Position numbers and translations under genes: made by a program | Notes under the pieces: model-generated | Database searches by the model: none | Seen by the model: only the letters and a program-made list of their open reading frames with translations | Told to the model about the DNA's origin: nothing | Source: a virus | Strand: one strand, 5' to 3' | Length of the DNA stretch: 60,124 nucleotides | IMG/VR virus record: IMGVR_UViG_3300029448_000032 | Span: 1-60,124 of that record | Shown: in pieces, positions 31,712 through 41,275 of the stretch | How positions within the stretch are numbered: the stretch's first letter is position 1 | Layout: the number at the start of each line of letters is the position of its first letter

Positions 31712-32038
31712 ATGACCAAGAAATCACTACAAAACGATAGTGCATATAATGAATACGATGAAGATGGTGATGGAGTAGTTACTGACGAAGAACTTAAACA
31801 TGTGAAAGAAATTAAAACTATGGAACATGACTTACGAAAACAGAGAGCGCAGAGACGTATGGCCGCGGGAAGTCTTATAGCTATGGGAGCTTTTACTTTC
31901 CTTATGTTTTTACCTATAATACCATTAGAAAGAGTAGAAGCTTTATCAGATATATCTAATTTATTCTATATATCTGCAGCAGGTATAGTTGGTGCTTATA
32001 TGGGAACATCTGCATGGATGTCTAACAGAAGTAAATAA
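31712..32038 (+). CDS. EF-hand-like, two-helix membrane protein
   Basis: 108 residues. A calcium-loop motif DEDGDGVVTDEE (about 17-28), a charged helix, then two transmembrane segments (about 50-70 and 80-100). It lies between basic virion-type proteins and the M15 lysin, so a lysis or membrane role is plausible. Confidence 0.65.
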   Translation: MTKKSLQNDSAYNEYDEDGDGVVTDEELKHVKEIKTMEHDLRKQRAQRRMAAGSLIAMGAFTFLMFLPIIPLERVEALSDISNLFYISAAGIVGAYMGTSAWMSNRSK

Positions 32039-32049
32039 AAGGAGATATT

Positions 32050-32502
32050 ATGGCTTTTTCTTTATCACAAAGATCTTTAAGTAAACTAGAGGGAGTAAAC
32101 GAAGATTTAGTACAAGTTGTTAAAAGAGCAATAGAACTCACAAAAATCGACTTCGGTGTCATCTACGGAATGAGGACACAAGAAGAACAGCAGAAGTTGT
32201 TTGACGCAGGCAAATCACAGACTATGAAATCCAAACACCTAACGGGTGACGCAGTGGACTTAATGGCTTACGTAGACGGAAAGGCAAGTTGGGAACTCAA
32301 CCTGTACGATGACTTAGCTGATGCTATGAAGTGGGCAGCAACAGAATCTGGAACTAAGATTAGGTGGGGAGCAGCTTGGCATATAAATGACATATCTACA
32401 TGGAATAGCACAATGGAAGAAGCTATGATGGCTTACATTGACCTACGTAGATCAGAAGGAAGACGACCATTTATTGATGGTCCACATTTCGAACTTAATT
32501 AA
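32050..32502 (+). CDS. M15-family peptidoglycan peptidase (second endolysin)
   Basis: 150 residues: GMRTQEEQQKLFDAGKSQT then SKHLTGDAVDLMAY with the zinc ligands H63 and D70, WHIND and a final GPHFEL histidine. Peptidase_M15 enzymes cut L,D or D,D peptide bonds of the wall, complementing the SleB hydrolase. GGAGA precedes the ATG. Confidence 0.9.
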   Translation: MAFSLSQRSLSKLEGVNEDLVQVVKRAIELTKIDFGVIYGMRTQEEQQKLFDAGKSQTMKSKHLTGDAVDLMAYVDGKASWELNLYDDLADAMKWAATESGTKIRWGAAWHINDISTWNSTMEEAMMAYIDLRRSEGRRPFIDGPHFELN

Positions 32503-32534
32503 AACAAATGATTGATTGAACCCAGGAGCGGATC

Positions 32535-32693
32535 ATGTCGAGATATATTCAAAAGTTGGTTGAACCAAAACCAAAAAAGAATCGTACAACAAAAAGTGAG
32601 ATGGAACGGAGATTACCTAAACCTAAAGAGTATTCTTCTGTTGACTTAGAAAAAGCAGCTAAGATATATTCTTCTATAGGAGGTAAATATTAA
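32535..32693 (+). CDS. 52-residue basic hypothetical protein before portal
   Basis: MSRYIQKLVEPKPKKNRTTK ... IYSSIGGKY. CCAGGAG precedes the ATG; the TAATG end overlaps the portal start. Likely a small virion protein; unrecognised. Confidence 0.6.
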   Translation: MSRYIQKLVEPKPKKNRTTKSEMERRLPKPKEYSSVDLEKAAKIYSSIGGKY

Positions 32694-34858
32694 TGGCTAG
32701 TTCTCATGGTTATAAAGAGGCAGTGACAGACGAACAACTTATAAATCTTATAGAACAAGGTGTTCAAAGTAGTACTGGTGATTTTTTAAATAGTGCGGAT
32801 CTTGCAAGAGAAAGACTGAAAGCAACTTATGAATATGCAGGCGTAGCTGCAGATCATTTGTCACCACAAGGAGTATCTACTATTGTTGATACTTCCACAA
32901 CAGAAGTGATTGAAGCATACACTGCGATTCTTTCTGATTTATTTCTATCTAACCATAGATTAGCTAGATTTGTTCCTTATGACGATAGTCCAGGAGCTTT
33001 TAAGTCAGCTAAAGATGCTAGTGATATAGTTAATTACTGTATGTTTAGAAAGAATAATGGATGGGAATTAATATCCCAATGGATTAAATCTTCTCTACTA
33101 TGGAAAAACTCTGTATGTAGATGGGATTATATAGAAGATTTTGATTACATCTTTGAAGATTACGAAGAAATATCACAAGTAAAACTTGACGAGCTTTTAT
33201 CTGATGAAGATGTAGAGATCGTTGGTGAATTGAACTTTGAAAATAAAACAATATTAACCGATGATCCTAATGAAAATGAAGTAGAGTTAGTTTATACTAA
33301 TGTAAGAATAAGAAAAAGAATAGATAAGTCAAAAGTAAAATTAGAGTTAGTTCCTCCTGAAAATTTTAGAATCTCAAGAGATGCAACAGCTATAGAAGAC
33401 GCACAATTCGTAGGAATACAAACACAAATCTCTAGATCAGAAATAAGAAAGTACTATCCTGATCTCTCTAATGATATAAATTTTGATGATATACATGATA
33501 CTGCTTGGTTAGGTTCTACAAAATACTCTGAAGATGTAGCTGCTAGAAAGACAGTTACAGGTCAAGAGTATTGGCAAAGTTCTGTAGGATCTACTGACGA
33601 TATGTCATTAGAAGCTAATATAAGTGTTAATGTTACTGAGTGCTGGATTAGAGTAGATAGAGATGGTGATGGCATTGCTGAGTTAAAGCATGTTATGACT
33701 ATTGGTACTCATATTATTCAAGAGAATGATGTGGAAGAGATACCTCTAGCTTCAATAGTTCCAATAGATATACCTCATGAATTCTATGGATTATCTATGG
33801 CTGACTTCACTAGAAGCTCTACATTAGCTTCTACAGCAATATTAAGAGGATTTGTAGAAAATACTTATCTTACTAATTATGCACCAAAGTTAGCTGATCC
33901 TAATATAGTAGATTTTTCTGCTTTACAAAATATGAAGCCAAAGCAGATAATACCTACAAATGGTAATCCAGCTCAAGCTGTTAGTACATTACCTCCTGAA
34001 ACTATTTCAACAGGTACAGTTCCTTTATTAGATCACTTGCAAACTATAAAAGAACAAGCTACAGGTATGAGCAAAACTGTACAGGGTCTTAATGATACAT
34101 TATATGTTTCAGGAAATTCGGAACAAAAGTTTTCCGCTGTCCAATCAGCCGCTCAGAAGCGCATCCAACATATTGCGCGACGCTTTGCTGAAACTGGATT
34201 TAAGCGGTTAATCGCTGGAGTCTACCAAACAATGCATAAAAATATGCAGCGAAAGATTTCATATAGTATGAATGGTATTCAAAAAACAGTAGACATGAAC
34301 GCACTACCATCTAAGATGGATGTTGAAATTCTTCTTGATATAGGAGAAAACAGTAATAACACTAAGTTAACTAAACTTAAAGTTATAGGCGCAGAAGTTC
34401 TTCCAGCTTTAAACAACCAAGGTGCTGGTATGGTTATAAAACCAGAAGCACCAGCCGTATTAGCTACAAAACTAATAGAAGCTATGAATTTAGATAGTAA
34501 TGATTTCTTAGAAGACTATAATACAGATGAGTTTAGACAAAAAGCTGAAGAAGCTAGTAGATCACAATCTGAAGCTGCGCAAGCACAAAGAGAAACAGCT
34601 AATAAGAAAGAACAGGCAGATGTAGCTTTAGCAGAAGCTAACGTAGCTTATACTGCAGCACAAGCTAAAAATACCGGAGATGATAATGCTAGACAACTAG
34701 CCGTATCTATAGATAAACATTTTCAAGAATGGGCAGAGTTAAGTATTAAAGCTGCTAAAGAAGGAACTCAAATGCCACAACATCCTTCTTACAACGAAAT
34801 ATTAATGATGGCAAAACAAATTTTAGGAGGAAACCCTAATGGGAACAGTAACACTTAG
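32693..34858 (+). CDS. Portal (head-tail connector) protein
   Basis: 721 residues. SDLFLSNHRLARFVPYDD, a long acidic insertion near 155-200, VPPENFRISRDA near 225, DGIAELKHVM near 325 and a helical, Gln/Ala-rich C-terminus (600-700) are typical of the longer podovirus-type portals. It forms the ring through which terL packages DNA. It overlaps the next gene by 20 bases. Confidence 0.85.
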   Translation: MASSHGYKEAVTDEQLINLIEQGVQSSTGDFLNSADLARERLKATYEYAGVAADHLSPQGVSTIVDTSTTEVIEAYTAILSDLFLSNHRLARFVPYDDSPGAFKSAKDASDIVNYCMFRKNNGWELISQWIKSSLLWKNSVCRWDYIEDFDYIFEDYEEISQVKLDELLSDEDVEIVGELNFENKTILTDDPNENEVELVYTNVRIRKRIDKSKVKLELVPPENFRISRDATAIEDAQFVGIQTQISRSEIRKYYPDLSNDINFDDIHDTAWLGSTKYSEDVAARKTVTGQEYWQSSVGSTDDMSLEANISVNVTECWIRVDRDGDGIAELKHVMTIGTHIIQENDVEEIPLASIVPIDIPHEFYGLSMADFTRSSTLASTAILRGFVENTYLTNYAPKLADPNIVDFSALQNMKPKQIIPTNGNPAQAVSTLPPETISTGTVPLLDHLQTIKEQATGMSKTVQGLNDTLYVSGNSEQKFSAVQSAAQKRIQHIARRFAETGFKRLIAGVYQTMHKNMQRKISYSMNGIQKTVDMNALPSKMDVEILLDIGENSNNTKLTKLKVIGAEVLPALNNQGAGMVIKPEAPAVLATKLIEAMNLDSNDFLEDYNTDEFRQKAEEASRSQSEAAQAQRETANKKEQADVALAEANVAYTAAQAKNTGDDNARQLAVSIDKHFQEWAELSIKAAKEGTQMPQHPSYNEILMMAKQILGGNPNGNSNT

Positions 34859-35135
34859 TGCTGCAGGCGTTGGTGCCGCTCAATCAGGAACTGTAACTAC
34901 TGCTGCCGGCTCAGCCGCTGGGAGCATTATGGTTACTAATCACAGTGATGGAGCTATTACTTTCGACGTAGCTACAGCCGGAACAGTCGTACAATCAGGC
35001 ATTAGTTTAGGACCTAAAGACTATACAATAGTAACAGGTCTTAACGATGGCGCACAAACATTAACAAGTGTAAAGACTTCGCACGGTACCTGTGCACAAA
35101 GCGGTGAACTGGTATATAATACACTTATCGCTTAA
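34839..35135 (+). CDS. Small beta-rich structural protein
   Basis: 98 residues of Gly/Ala/Thr-rich beta pattern (SGTVTTAAGSAAGSIMVTNH). No enzymatic residues. Position between portal and Hsp20 suggests a head decoration or virion accessory protein. Confidence 0.6.
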   Translation: MGTVTLSAAGVGAAQSGTVTTAAGSAAGSIMVTNHSDGAITFDVATAGTVVQSGISLGPKDYTIVTGLNDGAQTLTSVKTSHGTCAQSGELVYNTLIA

Positions 35136-35142
35136 ATTTAAC

Positions 35143-35174
35143 TTAGACGTTGCCTAATGGGACGTCGCTATAAT
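35143..35174 (+). promoter_or_regulatory. Hairpin and TATAAT before Hsp20
   Basis: GACGT/ACGTC (35146-35150 with 35162-35166) then TATAAT (35169-35174), 24 bases before the Hsp20 start. The -35 is poor, so a promoter is only possible. Confidence 0.25.
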
Positions 35175-35197
35175 TCTTGCTTAAAGAGGAGAACCAA

Positions 35198-35623
35198 ATG
35201 AGACATTCAGATATTATCGATTTTTTTAATTTTCATACACCTTATGCTATCGGATTTGATACATTAGTAGAAAGACTAAATCAAACTTGTAAATATACTA
35301 ATACAGATACTTATCCACCATATAATATTATAAAGGAAAGTGCTGAAAATTTTAAAATAGAAATGGCTTTAGCAGGCTTTGATAAAACTGAAATAGAAAT
35401 CAGTGTTGCTGATGGAGTATTATCAGTTAAGTCTATTAAAGAAAACAAACAAAGTGATGATAATCTATACAGAGGAATCTCTTATAGAAAATTTGATAAG
35501 AAGTTTACATTAGCGGAAGATGTTGTCGTAAAAGACGCAGAGCTAATTAATGGTTTATTATCTATTAAACTAGAAAAAATACTTCCAGAGGAAAAGAAAC
35601 CTAGGAAGATTACGATTAACTAA
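35198..35623 (+). CDS. Hsp20/IbpA-type small heat shock protein
   Basis: 141 residues from the ATG with AGAGGAGAACC upstream. Alpha-crystallin domain: YPPYNI near 40, FKIEMALAGFDKTEIEISV, GISYRKFDKKFTLAEDV, NGLLSIKLEK and the PEEKKPRKITI tail. These ATP-independent holdases keep unfolded proteins soluble; in a phage, placed between portal and capsid genes, it probably helps virion assembly or host proteostasis. Confidence 0.93.
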   Translation: MRHSDIIDFFNFHTPYAIGFDTLVERLNQTCKYTNTDTYPPYNIIKESAENFKIEMALAGFDKTEIEISVADGVLSVKSIKENKQSDDNLYRGISYRKFDKKFTLAEDVVVKDAELINGLLSIKLEKILPEEKKPRKITIN

Positions 35624-35632
35624 AGGACTAAG

Positions 35633-35968
35633 ATGGATAAGTATAAGAACGCAGCTGAGAAGAGGCTAGGAAATACTAAGTCATATGGAAATCACAAAAT
35701 CCATCCTGAAGAAATAGCAAGACAATCTCACGTTAAAGGAGTTTTTGCAGCTAAGGAACGGGATGGATTTTTCACTGAAGTATATGGTGACATATTAGTA
35801 GACTATTTTCTACAATGGTTAAAAACCGAGCCTCATGAAACTAAGTCTCGAGAGTTTTTATATGCATCTGCTATGGCACTAGGTAGTGTCAAAGAAAAGA
35901 TGATTGCTTTCGAAACTTACGGAAAAAATGTACCACTAATGAAGGAGGATGATGGTGAGGGAAATTAA
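35633..35968 (+). CDS. Hypothetical head-module protein
   Basis: 111 residues, helical: VYGDILVDYFLQWLKTEPHE and SREFLYASAMALGSVKEKMI. Similar proteins sit before scaffold genes in T7-like phages as far as I recall. Overlaps the next gene by 20 bases. Confidence 0.65.
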   Translation: MDKYKNAAEKRLGNTKSYGNHKIHPEEIARQSHVKGVFAAKERDGFFTEVYGDILVDYFLQWLKTEPHETKSREFLYASAMALGSVKEKMIAFETYGKNVPLMKEDDGEGN

Positions 35969-36155
35969 CCACAAAGATTTGTTGGAAAATATAGAGACAA
36001 TGATTAATACTTTAGAGTATGATTCAATGAGATCTGCAGGTAAAACTAAATTAAATTGTAGTTTGCTTGTTAACTTACATACTTTAAAGGATTTTTATAA
36101 AAAGGAATTAAAGAATTCAAAGCCAACCCCGAAAATGGAGGTAGCGAATGGATAG
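35949..36155 (+). CDS. Small helical hypothetical protein
   Basis: 68 residues (MMVREINHKDLLENIETMIN...), two helices and a basic C-terminus; overlaps the scaffold start by 8 bases. Unrecognised. Confidence 0.55.
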   Translation: MMVREINHKDLLENIETMINTLEYDSMRSAGKTKLNCSLLVNLHTLKDFYKKELKNSKPTPKMEVANG

Positions 36156-37263
36156 TAATACAGAAGCAAGAGTGGACTCTACCCAAATGGATGAATCCCA
36201 AGCTAATGTAGATCAAACCGCAGATCAGTTGCTGGCTGACATTGTTCGTAATTCGGATTTTGTTCCGAACGACGAAAAATCTCTACCCGAAGAGCAAGTG
36301 CCTGAGTTAGATCCGGCTGAAACAGAGGAAGTTGAGACCCAAGAATCTGAAGAAGCTGTTAGTGAAGAAGTTGAAGAAGAAGTCCAATCTGAAAGTGAAG
36401 AGACTACAGGTGAGGATGCCGCTGAAGAAGCCGCTACCCAAAATTCTGAAGTTTATTCTCAAGAAGAACTAGACTTAGATGCTAAGGTTGCCGTCAAAAT
36501 TGATGGTACAGAAACCGAAGTATCTTTTAGTGATCTTATTAAAGGTTACTCTACTGAACAATCTCTTTCTAAAAAGGGTCGTGAACTTGGAGATGCTAGG
36601 AAGCAGCTTGAAGACGAGTATCAAAATAAGTTTAAAGAGCTAGGACAAATGTCTGAAGCTAGTTTAGCTGTACTTTATTCAAGTGAAAAGAACTTAGCTA
36701 ATCAATATCATGAAGTTGAAAAATCAATTACCGAAGCACGTAAAGAGAATGACTCTTTTAAAATGAGTGAGTTAAAAGATCAGCGTGAACAAGTACAAAA
36801 GCAGTATTGGCAAGCAAGAAGAGGTCGTGAACAACTCACAGAAAACCTACAACAGCAAGCTAATGAACAGAATCAAAAAGTATGGAACGAACAAATCCAA
36901 AACTTTAATGAAACCATTTCTACACTTATACCTGACTATGGTCAAGAAAGGGCTTCTCTTATTAGAGACTTTGCTTTATCAGAAGGAATAAATGAAGAAC
37001 TATTAGGTACCATAACTGATCCTGTAATTGTAAAATTTGTAGACGATTATCGAATACTTAAGCAAGGAGTAAAGCAAGGTGCTGTAAAGCGCAAAGCTGC
37101 TCCAGCTAAAAGAGCTCCAGTACGTAAAGCTAAATCTGTAAATAAACAAAAACAGGATGCTAAAACTGTACTACGATCTAAAGTGCTAAGTGGTAAAGGT
37201 GATTCAGGTGATGAAAAAGATTTTTTAAGGTCTATGGCTGAAAGATCTCTGAGTAATATTTAA
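36148..37263 (+). CDS. Capsid assembly scaffolding protein
   Basis: 371 residues. A strongly acidic N-terminal third (Glu/Ser-rich, residues 40-100), the conserved VAVKIDGTETEVSFSDLIKG near 120, a long coiled coil (160-260) and a Lys/Ala-rich C-terminus (310-350) fit podovirus scaffolds that guide prohead assembly. It is directly upstream of the major capsid gene. Confidence 0.8.
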   Translation: MDSNTEARVDSTQMDESQANVDQTADQLLADIVRNSDFVPNDEKSLPEEQVPELDPAETEEVETQESEEAVSEEVEEEVQSESEETTGEDAAEEAATQNSEVYSQEELDLDAKVAVKIDGTETEVSFSDLIKGYSTEQSLSKKGRELGDARKQLEDEYQNKFKELGQMSEASLAVLYSSEKNLANQYHEVEKSITEARKENDSFKMSELKDQREQVQKQYWQARRGREQLTENLQQQANEQNQKVWNEQIQNFNETISTLIPDYGQERASLIRDFALSEGINEELLGTITDPVIVKFVDDYRILKQGVKQGAVKRKAAPAKRAPVRKAKSVNKQKQDAKTVLRSKVLSGKGDSGDEKDFLRSMAERSLSNI

Positions 37264-37293
37264 TATTAACTCAAGCCTTGGGAGGTAATACTT

Positions 37294-38472
37294 ATGGCTA
37301 ATAATCTTGGTGTACGCGGAACAGGAGGACCAGCAGGTCCTGCGCGTGCTACAAACAAGGATGTCTCGGAAAGAGAGGACCTTGCTAACTTTATATCGAT
37401 GATTACAAGGGACGAAACTCCTTTTACATCTTCGATCGGGAAAACTAAAGCGACTGCTATTTATCATGAATGGCAAACAGACGCATTAGAGGCTCCTGGA
37501 AATTCACGTATCGGTGAAGGTACTGACTGGATTGCTCCTACTGATGATGGTAGTGGTGGTACAGGCGCAACACCTGCTACTGGTGCTAAATTTGCTATTA
37601 CTGGTCCTCACAGAACCAGACTAGGTAACTACACACAGATCAATGGTAAAACTATTGCTGTGTCAGGAACTAGACGAGCTGTTGATCAGGCTGGTGTAGC
37701 TGACGAATATGCGTATCAACTTAAAAAGCGTGGTACTGAACTTCGACGTGACGTTGAATTTGATATGATTCATGCTCACAACGTTTCTAACGCTGTTGGT
37801 TCTCAGAACGCTAACTCACGTTCAGCTGGCGGATATTCATCATTCGTTAACAGTGCAGCTACATGTAACTATGTAGGTCAATGGGAAGCTCCATCTGCTG
37901 CTACTACAGGCGCAGGTACTGATAATGAAGGTACTGCTATTCCTAGAGCTAGCATCAATGCTGGCACTACTGCTCCAACAAGAGGCTCTCTTGCTTTAAC
38001 AGATATTGATGCTGTTATGCAAAAGATCTATGAGGAAGGTGGTAAAGCTTCTAAAGTTATGCTTTCACCTAAGTTGCGCAGAGACTTCTCTGACCTAATG
38101 GTTAGTGATACAGGCGTAAGACGTAATATGGATGCTGACGGAAAACTTCGTCAATCTGTTGACGTATATATGTCTGACTTTGGCGACATTATGGTTGTGC
38201 CTAATTATATCATGGGACTAACTAATAACCATGCTGCTATCTTAGGTGATGGTCACGCATCTACTAAATTTACTGGTAATGGAATTCCAGATATGGCTGA
38301 CTATGCAGCATATATCTATGATCCAATGTGGTTCTCAACTGCATATCTACGATCTCTACAAGAGGTGGATGTAGGCCAGCAAGGTGACTCAACCAAAGGA
38401 ATGATGGTTGAAGAGTGCACACTCGAAGTACGTAATCCAAAAGGTTGCGGTGCTATTTACGGTCTTAACTAA
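37294..38472 (+). CDS. Major capsid protein (DUF5309 / SU10-like, HK97 fold)
   Basis: 392 residues. RDETPFTSSIGKTKA near 38-52, GNYTQINGKTIAVSGTRRAV near 110-130, QLKKRGTELRRDVEF near 142, and the beta-rich C-terminus with ILGDGHASTKFTG and EVDVGQQGDSTKGMMVEECT match SU10-type coat proteins. A strong terminator follows, as expected for a highly expressed gene. GGGAGG precedes the ATG. Confidence 0.9.
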   Translation: MANNLGVRGTGGPAGPARATNKDVSEREDLANFISMITRDETPFTSSIGKTKATAIYHEWQTDALEAPGNSRIGEGTDWIAPTDDGSGGTGATPATGAKFAITGPHRTRLGNYTQINGKTIAVSGTRRAVDQAGVADEYAYQLKKRGTELRRDVEFDMIHAHNVSNAVGSQNANSRSAGGYSSFVNSAATCNYVGQWEAPSAATTGAGTDNEGTAIPRASINAGTTAPTRGSLALTDIDAVMQKIYEEGGKASKVMLSPKLRRDFSDLMVSDTGVRRNMDADGKLRQSVDVYMSDFGDIMVVPNYIMGLTNNHAAILGDGHASTKFTGNGIPDMADYAAYIYDPMWFSTAYLRSLQEVDVGQQGDSTKGMMVEECTLEVRNPKGCGAIYGLN

Positions 38473-38480
38473 GACATTTT

Positions 38481-38513
38481 TAAGGGAGGGTCTAACGATC
38501 CTCCCTTATTTTT
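38481..38513 (+). terminator. Intrinsic terminator after the capsid gene
   Basis: TAAGGGAGG/CCTCCCTTA with a 10-base loop followed by TTTTTT. Nine bases after the capsid stop. Confidence 0.92.
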
Positions 38514-38532
38514 TAACTTAACGGAGGGAAAA

Positions 38533-38778
38533 ATGTACGTTATTAAAGCAGCAAATGGAAATATATATCCAGTAGAAAGGTGTGTATACAGAATAGGTGC
38601 AGCAACAAGTGGTGGTTATAAATTAACTCATCTATCACTTATGACTGTTACTGAATCAGCAGGTGCTGAACCAAATCCTGGATTAACTGATAATCCAGCA
38701 GCAGCAACAGCTGGAGATTTACTAGGTTATATTGGTAAGACTGGTAGATTCATTGCCATTACAGAACCTGCAACTTAG
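38533..38778 (+). CDS. Small virion-associated hypothetical protein
   Basis: 81 residues, beta-rich (MYVIKAANGNIYPVERCVYR...). Ribosome site GGAGGGAAAA before the ATG. Located directly after the capsid terminator; possibly a head decoration protein. Confidence 0.6.
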   Translation: MYVIKAANGNIYPVERCVYRIGAATSGGYKLTHLSLMTVTESAGAEPNPGLTDNPAAATAGDLLGYIGKTGRFIAITEPAT

Positions 38779-38786
38779 GAGTAATT

Positions 38787-39131
38787 ATGGCTAAACAAAT
38801 GGAATTTAATTTTTCAAGTGCAACAGTTGCGCCTAAGGAATCTATAAAAGCAGGCTTTGATTTAGAATCAGGACAATGGCAAGCTACTCAAAATATTCAA
38901 CAATACAAAGATCATGCAAAAGAGGAAAGAGACAAGCAGAGTTATTTTGGAAGAACAAAATATAAAGGATATCGTAAGATGGCTACTATACCAGATATAG
39001 TTGCTATAAAAATAAAAGAAGATCATCATATAGATCTTCATGATCCTTTGTTTTCTCAAGATTCTAACAATATGAAAAAGTTAAAAGTTATATTAAAGCT
39101 TGAATATCCTGATCTATTGATTAACACATAG
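38787..39131 (+). CDS. Hypothetical virion protein
   Basis: 114 residues with YFGRTKYKGYRKMATIPDIV and KEDHHIDLHDPLF, ending KLEYPDLLINT. I associate this with a conserved marine podovirus head-tail protein; role unknown. Confidence 0.65.
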   Translation: MAKQMEFNFSSATVAPKESIKAGFDLESGQWQATQNIQQYKDHAKEERDKQSYFGRTKYKGYRKMATIPDIVAIKIKEDHHIDLHDPLFSQDSNNMKKLKVILKLEYPDLLINT

Positions 39132-39140
39132 GAGAATATA

Positions 39141-40010
39141 ATGGCTTTAACATATACTCAGCTAACAGCATTAGTTCGTAGTTGGTCTAATAGAGATGAA
39201 GAAGTTGTAAGTGATGCTATAATTCAAGATGCTTTAAAATACGCAGCAGACAAAGCATATAGAACTTTAAGAGTACCTCCACTAGAAAATGTTGCAGTAT
39301 ATGAAAAAACACTATTGGATTCAGGAACTATTGGAGCTAGTGCCCATCATCAAAGCAGAACACAAATAAAAGTTCCTTTTGATTTGATAGAGATTATACA
39401 AGTAAAAGAACTAGATTCTTCAGGTTTACCAACTAGAGTATGGAACGAAAAAGTAGATGTAAGAACTTTCAATGATCCTGGCGCAGAAAAATATACTGGA
39501 AATAATTATTTTACAAGAGAGAAAAATGTATTAATTCTTTCTCCAGGCTTTGGAGAAAATACATTAGGTAATCCTGCTAATTCTATTGAACTACTATATT
39601 ATAGAAGATTACCAGCATTAAACGCAAAATATGCTGTGACTACCCTTAACTATTCTGCAGGATTTCTTACTACGTCAGGAGGAACAACTGCGTTATATTT
39701 TGTAAACGGTAACACAACAACCGCTTACGCTACATCTACAGAAGCAACTGCTGCTGCAGATGGTGCAGGAACAAATACAGCTAACTATATAGGAACAGAC
39801 GTCCCTAACTGGTTACGAGATGAAAATGAGAGGATACTATTATACGGAGCGTTAGCCCAAGTGTTTGCCTTTGTCCAAGATGATGAACAAGCTCTAAAAT
39901 ACGAAAAAATGTTTGTAGATGAGATTGCACAGTTGAACGATGAAGATGCTAAACGCAACGCATCAGGCGGTAATATACAAATCAATTTTAACGGGAGAGG
40001 ATTGATATGA
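39141..40010 (+). CDS. Tail tubular protein A-like adaptor (T7 gp11 position)
   Basis: 289 residues. The N-terminal helical part (SWSNRDEEVVSDAIIQDALKYA) and the C-terminal WLRDENERILLYGALAQVFAFVQDD are typical of the gp11-type head-completion adaptors. A Thr/Ala/Gly-rich insertion (about 170-225) is extra. It joins portal to the nozzle at 49790. Confidence 0.82.
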   Translation: MALTYTQLTALVRSWSNRDEEVVSDAIIQDALKYAADKAYRTLRVPPLENVAVYEKTLLDSGTIGASAHHQSRTQIKVPFDLIEIIQVKELDSSGLPTRVWNEKVDVRTFNDPGAEKYTGNNYFTREKNVLILSPGFGENTLGNPANSIELLYYRRLPALNAKYAVTTLNYSAGFLTTSGGTTALYFVNGNTTTAYATSTEATAAADGAGTNTANYIGTDVPNWLRDENERILLYGALAQVFAFVQDDEQALKYEKMFVDEIAQLNDEDAKRNASGGNIQINFNGRGLI

Positions 40011-41263
40011 CAACAGCAGCTAGACCCGGCCAATTTACTGGTGCTACAGATAATGCGGCTAATGGTGGATTATTTACAGACACGAAAATTGACGGGATTC
40101 CAGATTTAGTAGCAGCAGACGTTTTAAGTGCACAAACTTCTGCAACGACCGCTACAACTCAAGCAGCTACAGCTACTACACAAGCAACTACAGCGACAAC
40201 GAAAGCTACAGAAGCAGCGGCTTCAGCAACTGCAGCAGCTAGTTCCGCAACTGCAGCAGCTTCAAGCGCAACAAGCGCAGCGTCTAGTGCTACAACAGCT
40301 AGTAACTCTGTATCTTCTGTTAATACAAACGCTACAAATGCCGCTGCAAGTGAAACAGCCGCGGCAACTAGTGCAACAAACGCGGCAGCTTCAGCTTCAA
40401 CAGCTTCTACGCAGGCCACAAGCGCTACAACACAGGCAAACTCTGCCTTATCTAGTGCTTCTGCAGCGAGCACAAGTGCTACTAACGCAGCTAGTTCTGC
40501 CACAACTGCAAGTGGTCATGCTACAACTGCAAGCGGTCATAAAGACACAGCAACAACAAAGGCTAGTGAAGCAAGTACGAGTGCAACAAACGCAAGCAAT
40601 TCTGCTTCAACTGCTACAACAAAGGCTAGTGAAGCCGCTACAAGCGCAACAAATGCAAGTAACTCAGCGACTACTGCTACAACACAAGCTAGTACAGCAA
40701 CAACAAAGGCTAGTGAAGCCGCTACAAGCGCTACAACCGCTCAAAACTACGCATTAAAAGTGGATGGAGCTGTAGAAAGTTCTAATCATTCTGCTAAAGC
40801 TTGGGCTATTGGAGGAACAGGAGTTACTGATACTGCTGGTTCAGGATCAGCAAAGTCTTGGGCAGTAGAAGCAGACGCAGTAGATGGAACAGAGCATTCA
40901 GCAAAGTCTTATGCTATATCAGGTACAGCAATAGCCGCAGGATCAGCTAAGCAATGGGCTATAGGTGGTGGATCTGGATTTAGTACTAATACAGCTGTAG
41001 CTGGAGGAGTTTATTCAGCTAAGTATTATGCAGAACAAGCGGCAGCTTCAGCTGATTCTTTTGATGACGTATACTTAGGAGCTAAAAGTTCAGCGCCTTC
41101 ACAAGATAACGATGGTGATGCTTTGACAACTGGCGACTTGTATTATAATACTAGTGATAATGATCTATATGTTTATAATGGTTCAGCATGGGAAGTTGCA
41201 GCAACAAGTGTAGCAAGTCTTCCAACAGCAGGATTTACTATCGCAATGGGAATAGCCTTATAA
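40007..41263 (+). CDS. Tail fibre protein with Ala/Ser/Thr heptad repeats
   Basis: 418 residues. Residues 40-245 are almost only Ala, Ser, Thr and Asn in 7- and 21-residue periods (ATTKASEAATSATNASNS), followed by AKAWAIGGTG / AKSWAVEADA / AKSYAISGTA / AKQWAIGGGS / AKYYAEQAAAS repeats and a small C-terminal domain (TTGDLYYNTSDNDLYVY). This is the usual build of trimeric phage side fibres. It overlaps the adaptor stop by 4 bases. Confidence 0.85.
   Translation: MTTAARPGQFTGATDNAANGGLFTDTKIDGIPDLVAADVLSAQTSATTATTQAATATTQATTATTKATEAAASATAAASSATAAASSATSAASSATTASNSVSSVNTNATNAAASETAAATSATNAAASASTASTQATSATTQANSALSSASAASTSATNAASSATTASGHATTASGHKDTATTKASEASTSATNASNSASTATTKASEAATSATNASNSATTATTQASTATTKASEAATSATTAQNYALKVDGAVESSNHSAKAWAIGGTGVTDTAGSGSAKSWAVEADAVDGTEHSAKSYAISGTAIAAGSAKQWAIGGGSGFSTNTAVAGGVYSAKYYAEQAAASADSFDDVYLGAKSSAPSQDNDGDALTTGDLYYNTSDNDLYVYNGSAWEVAATSVASLPTAGFTIAMGIAL
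40553..40745 (+). repeat. In-frame 21-nt-periodic DNA repeat in the fibre gene
   Basis: ACAACAAAGGCTAGTGAAGC recurs at 40553, 40616 and 40700, spacings of 63 and 84 bases, i.e. three and four heptads. The near-identity at DNA level suggests recent duplication or gene conversion. Confidence 0.8.
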
Positions 41264-41275
41264 TGGGAGAAAGTA

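Noticed and set aside
40159-40503. 114-codon antisense frame over the fibre gene
   Set aside because: Antisense mirror of the same repeats (Ala/Val-rich); not supported by context.
40128-40757. 209-codon open frame on the plus strand, Gln/Leu-rich
   Set aside because: It is the shifted frame of the Ala/Ser/Thr fibre repeats; low-complexity codons keep it open. No ribosome site and total overlap with the fibre gene.
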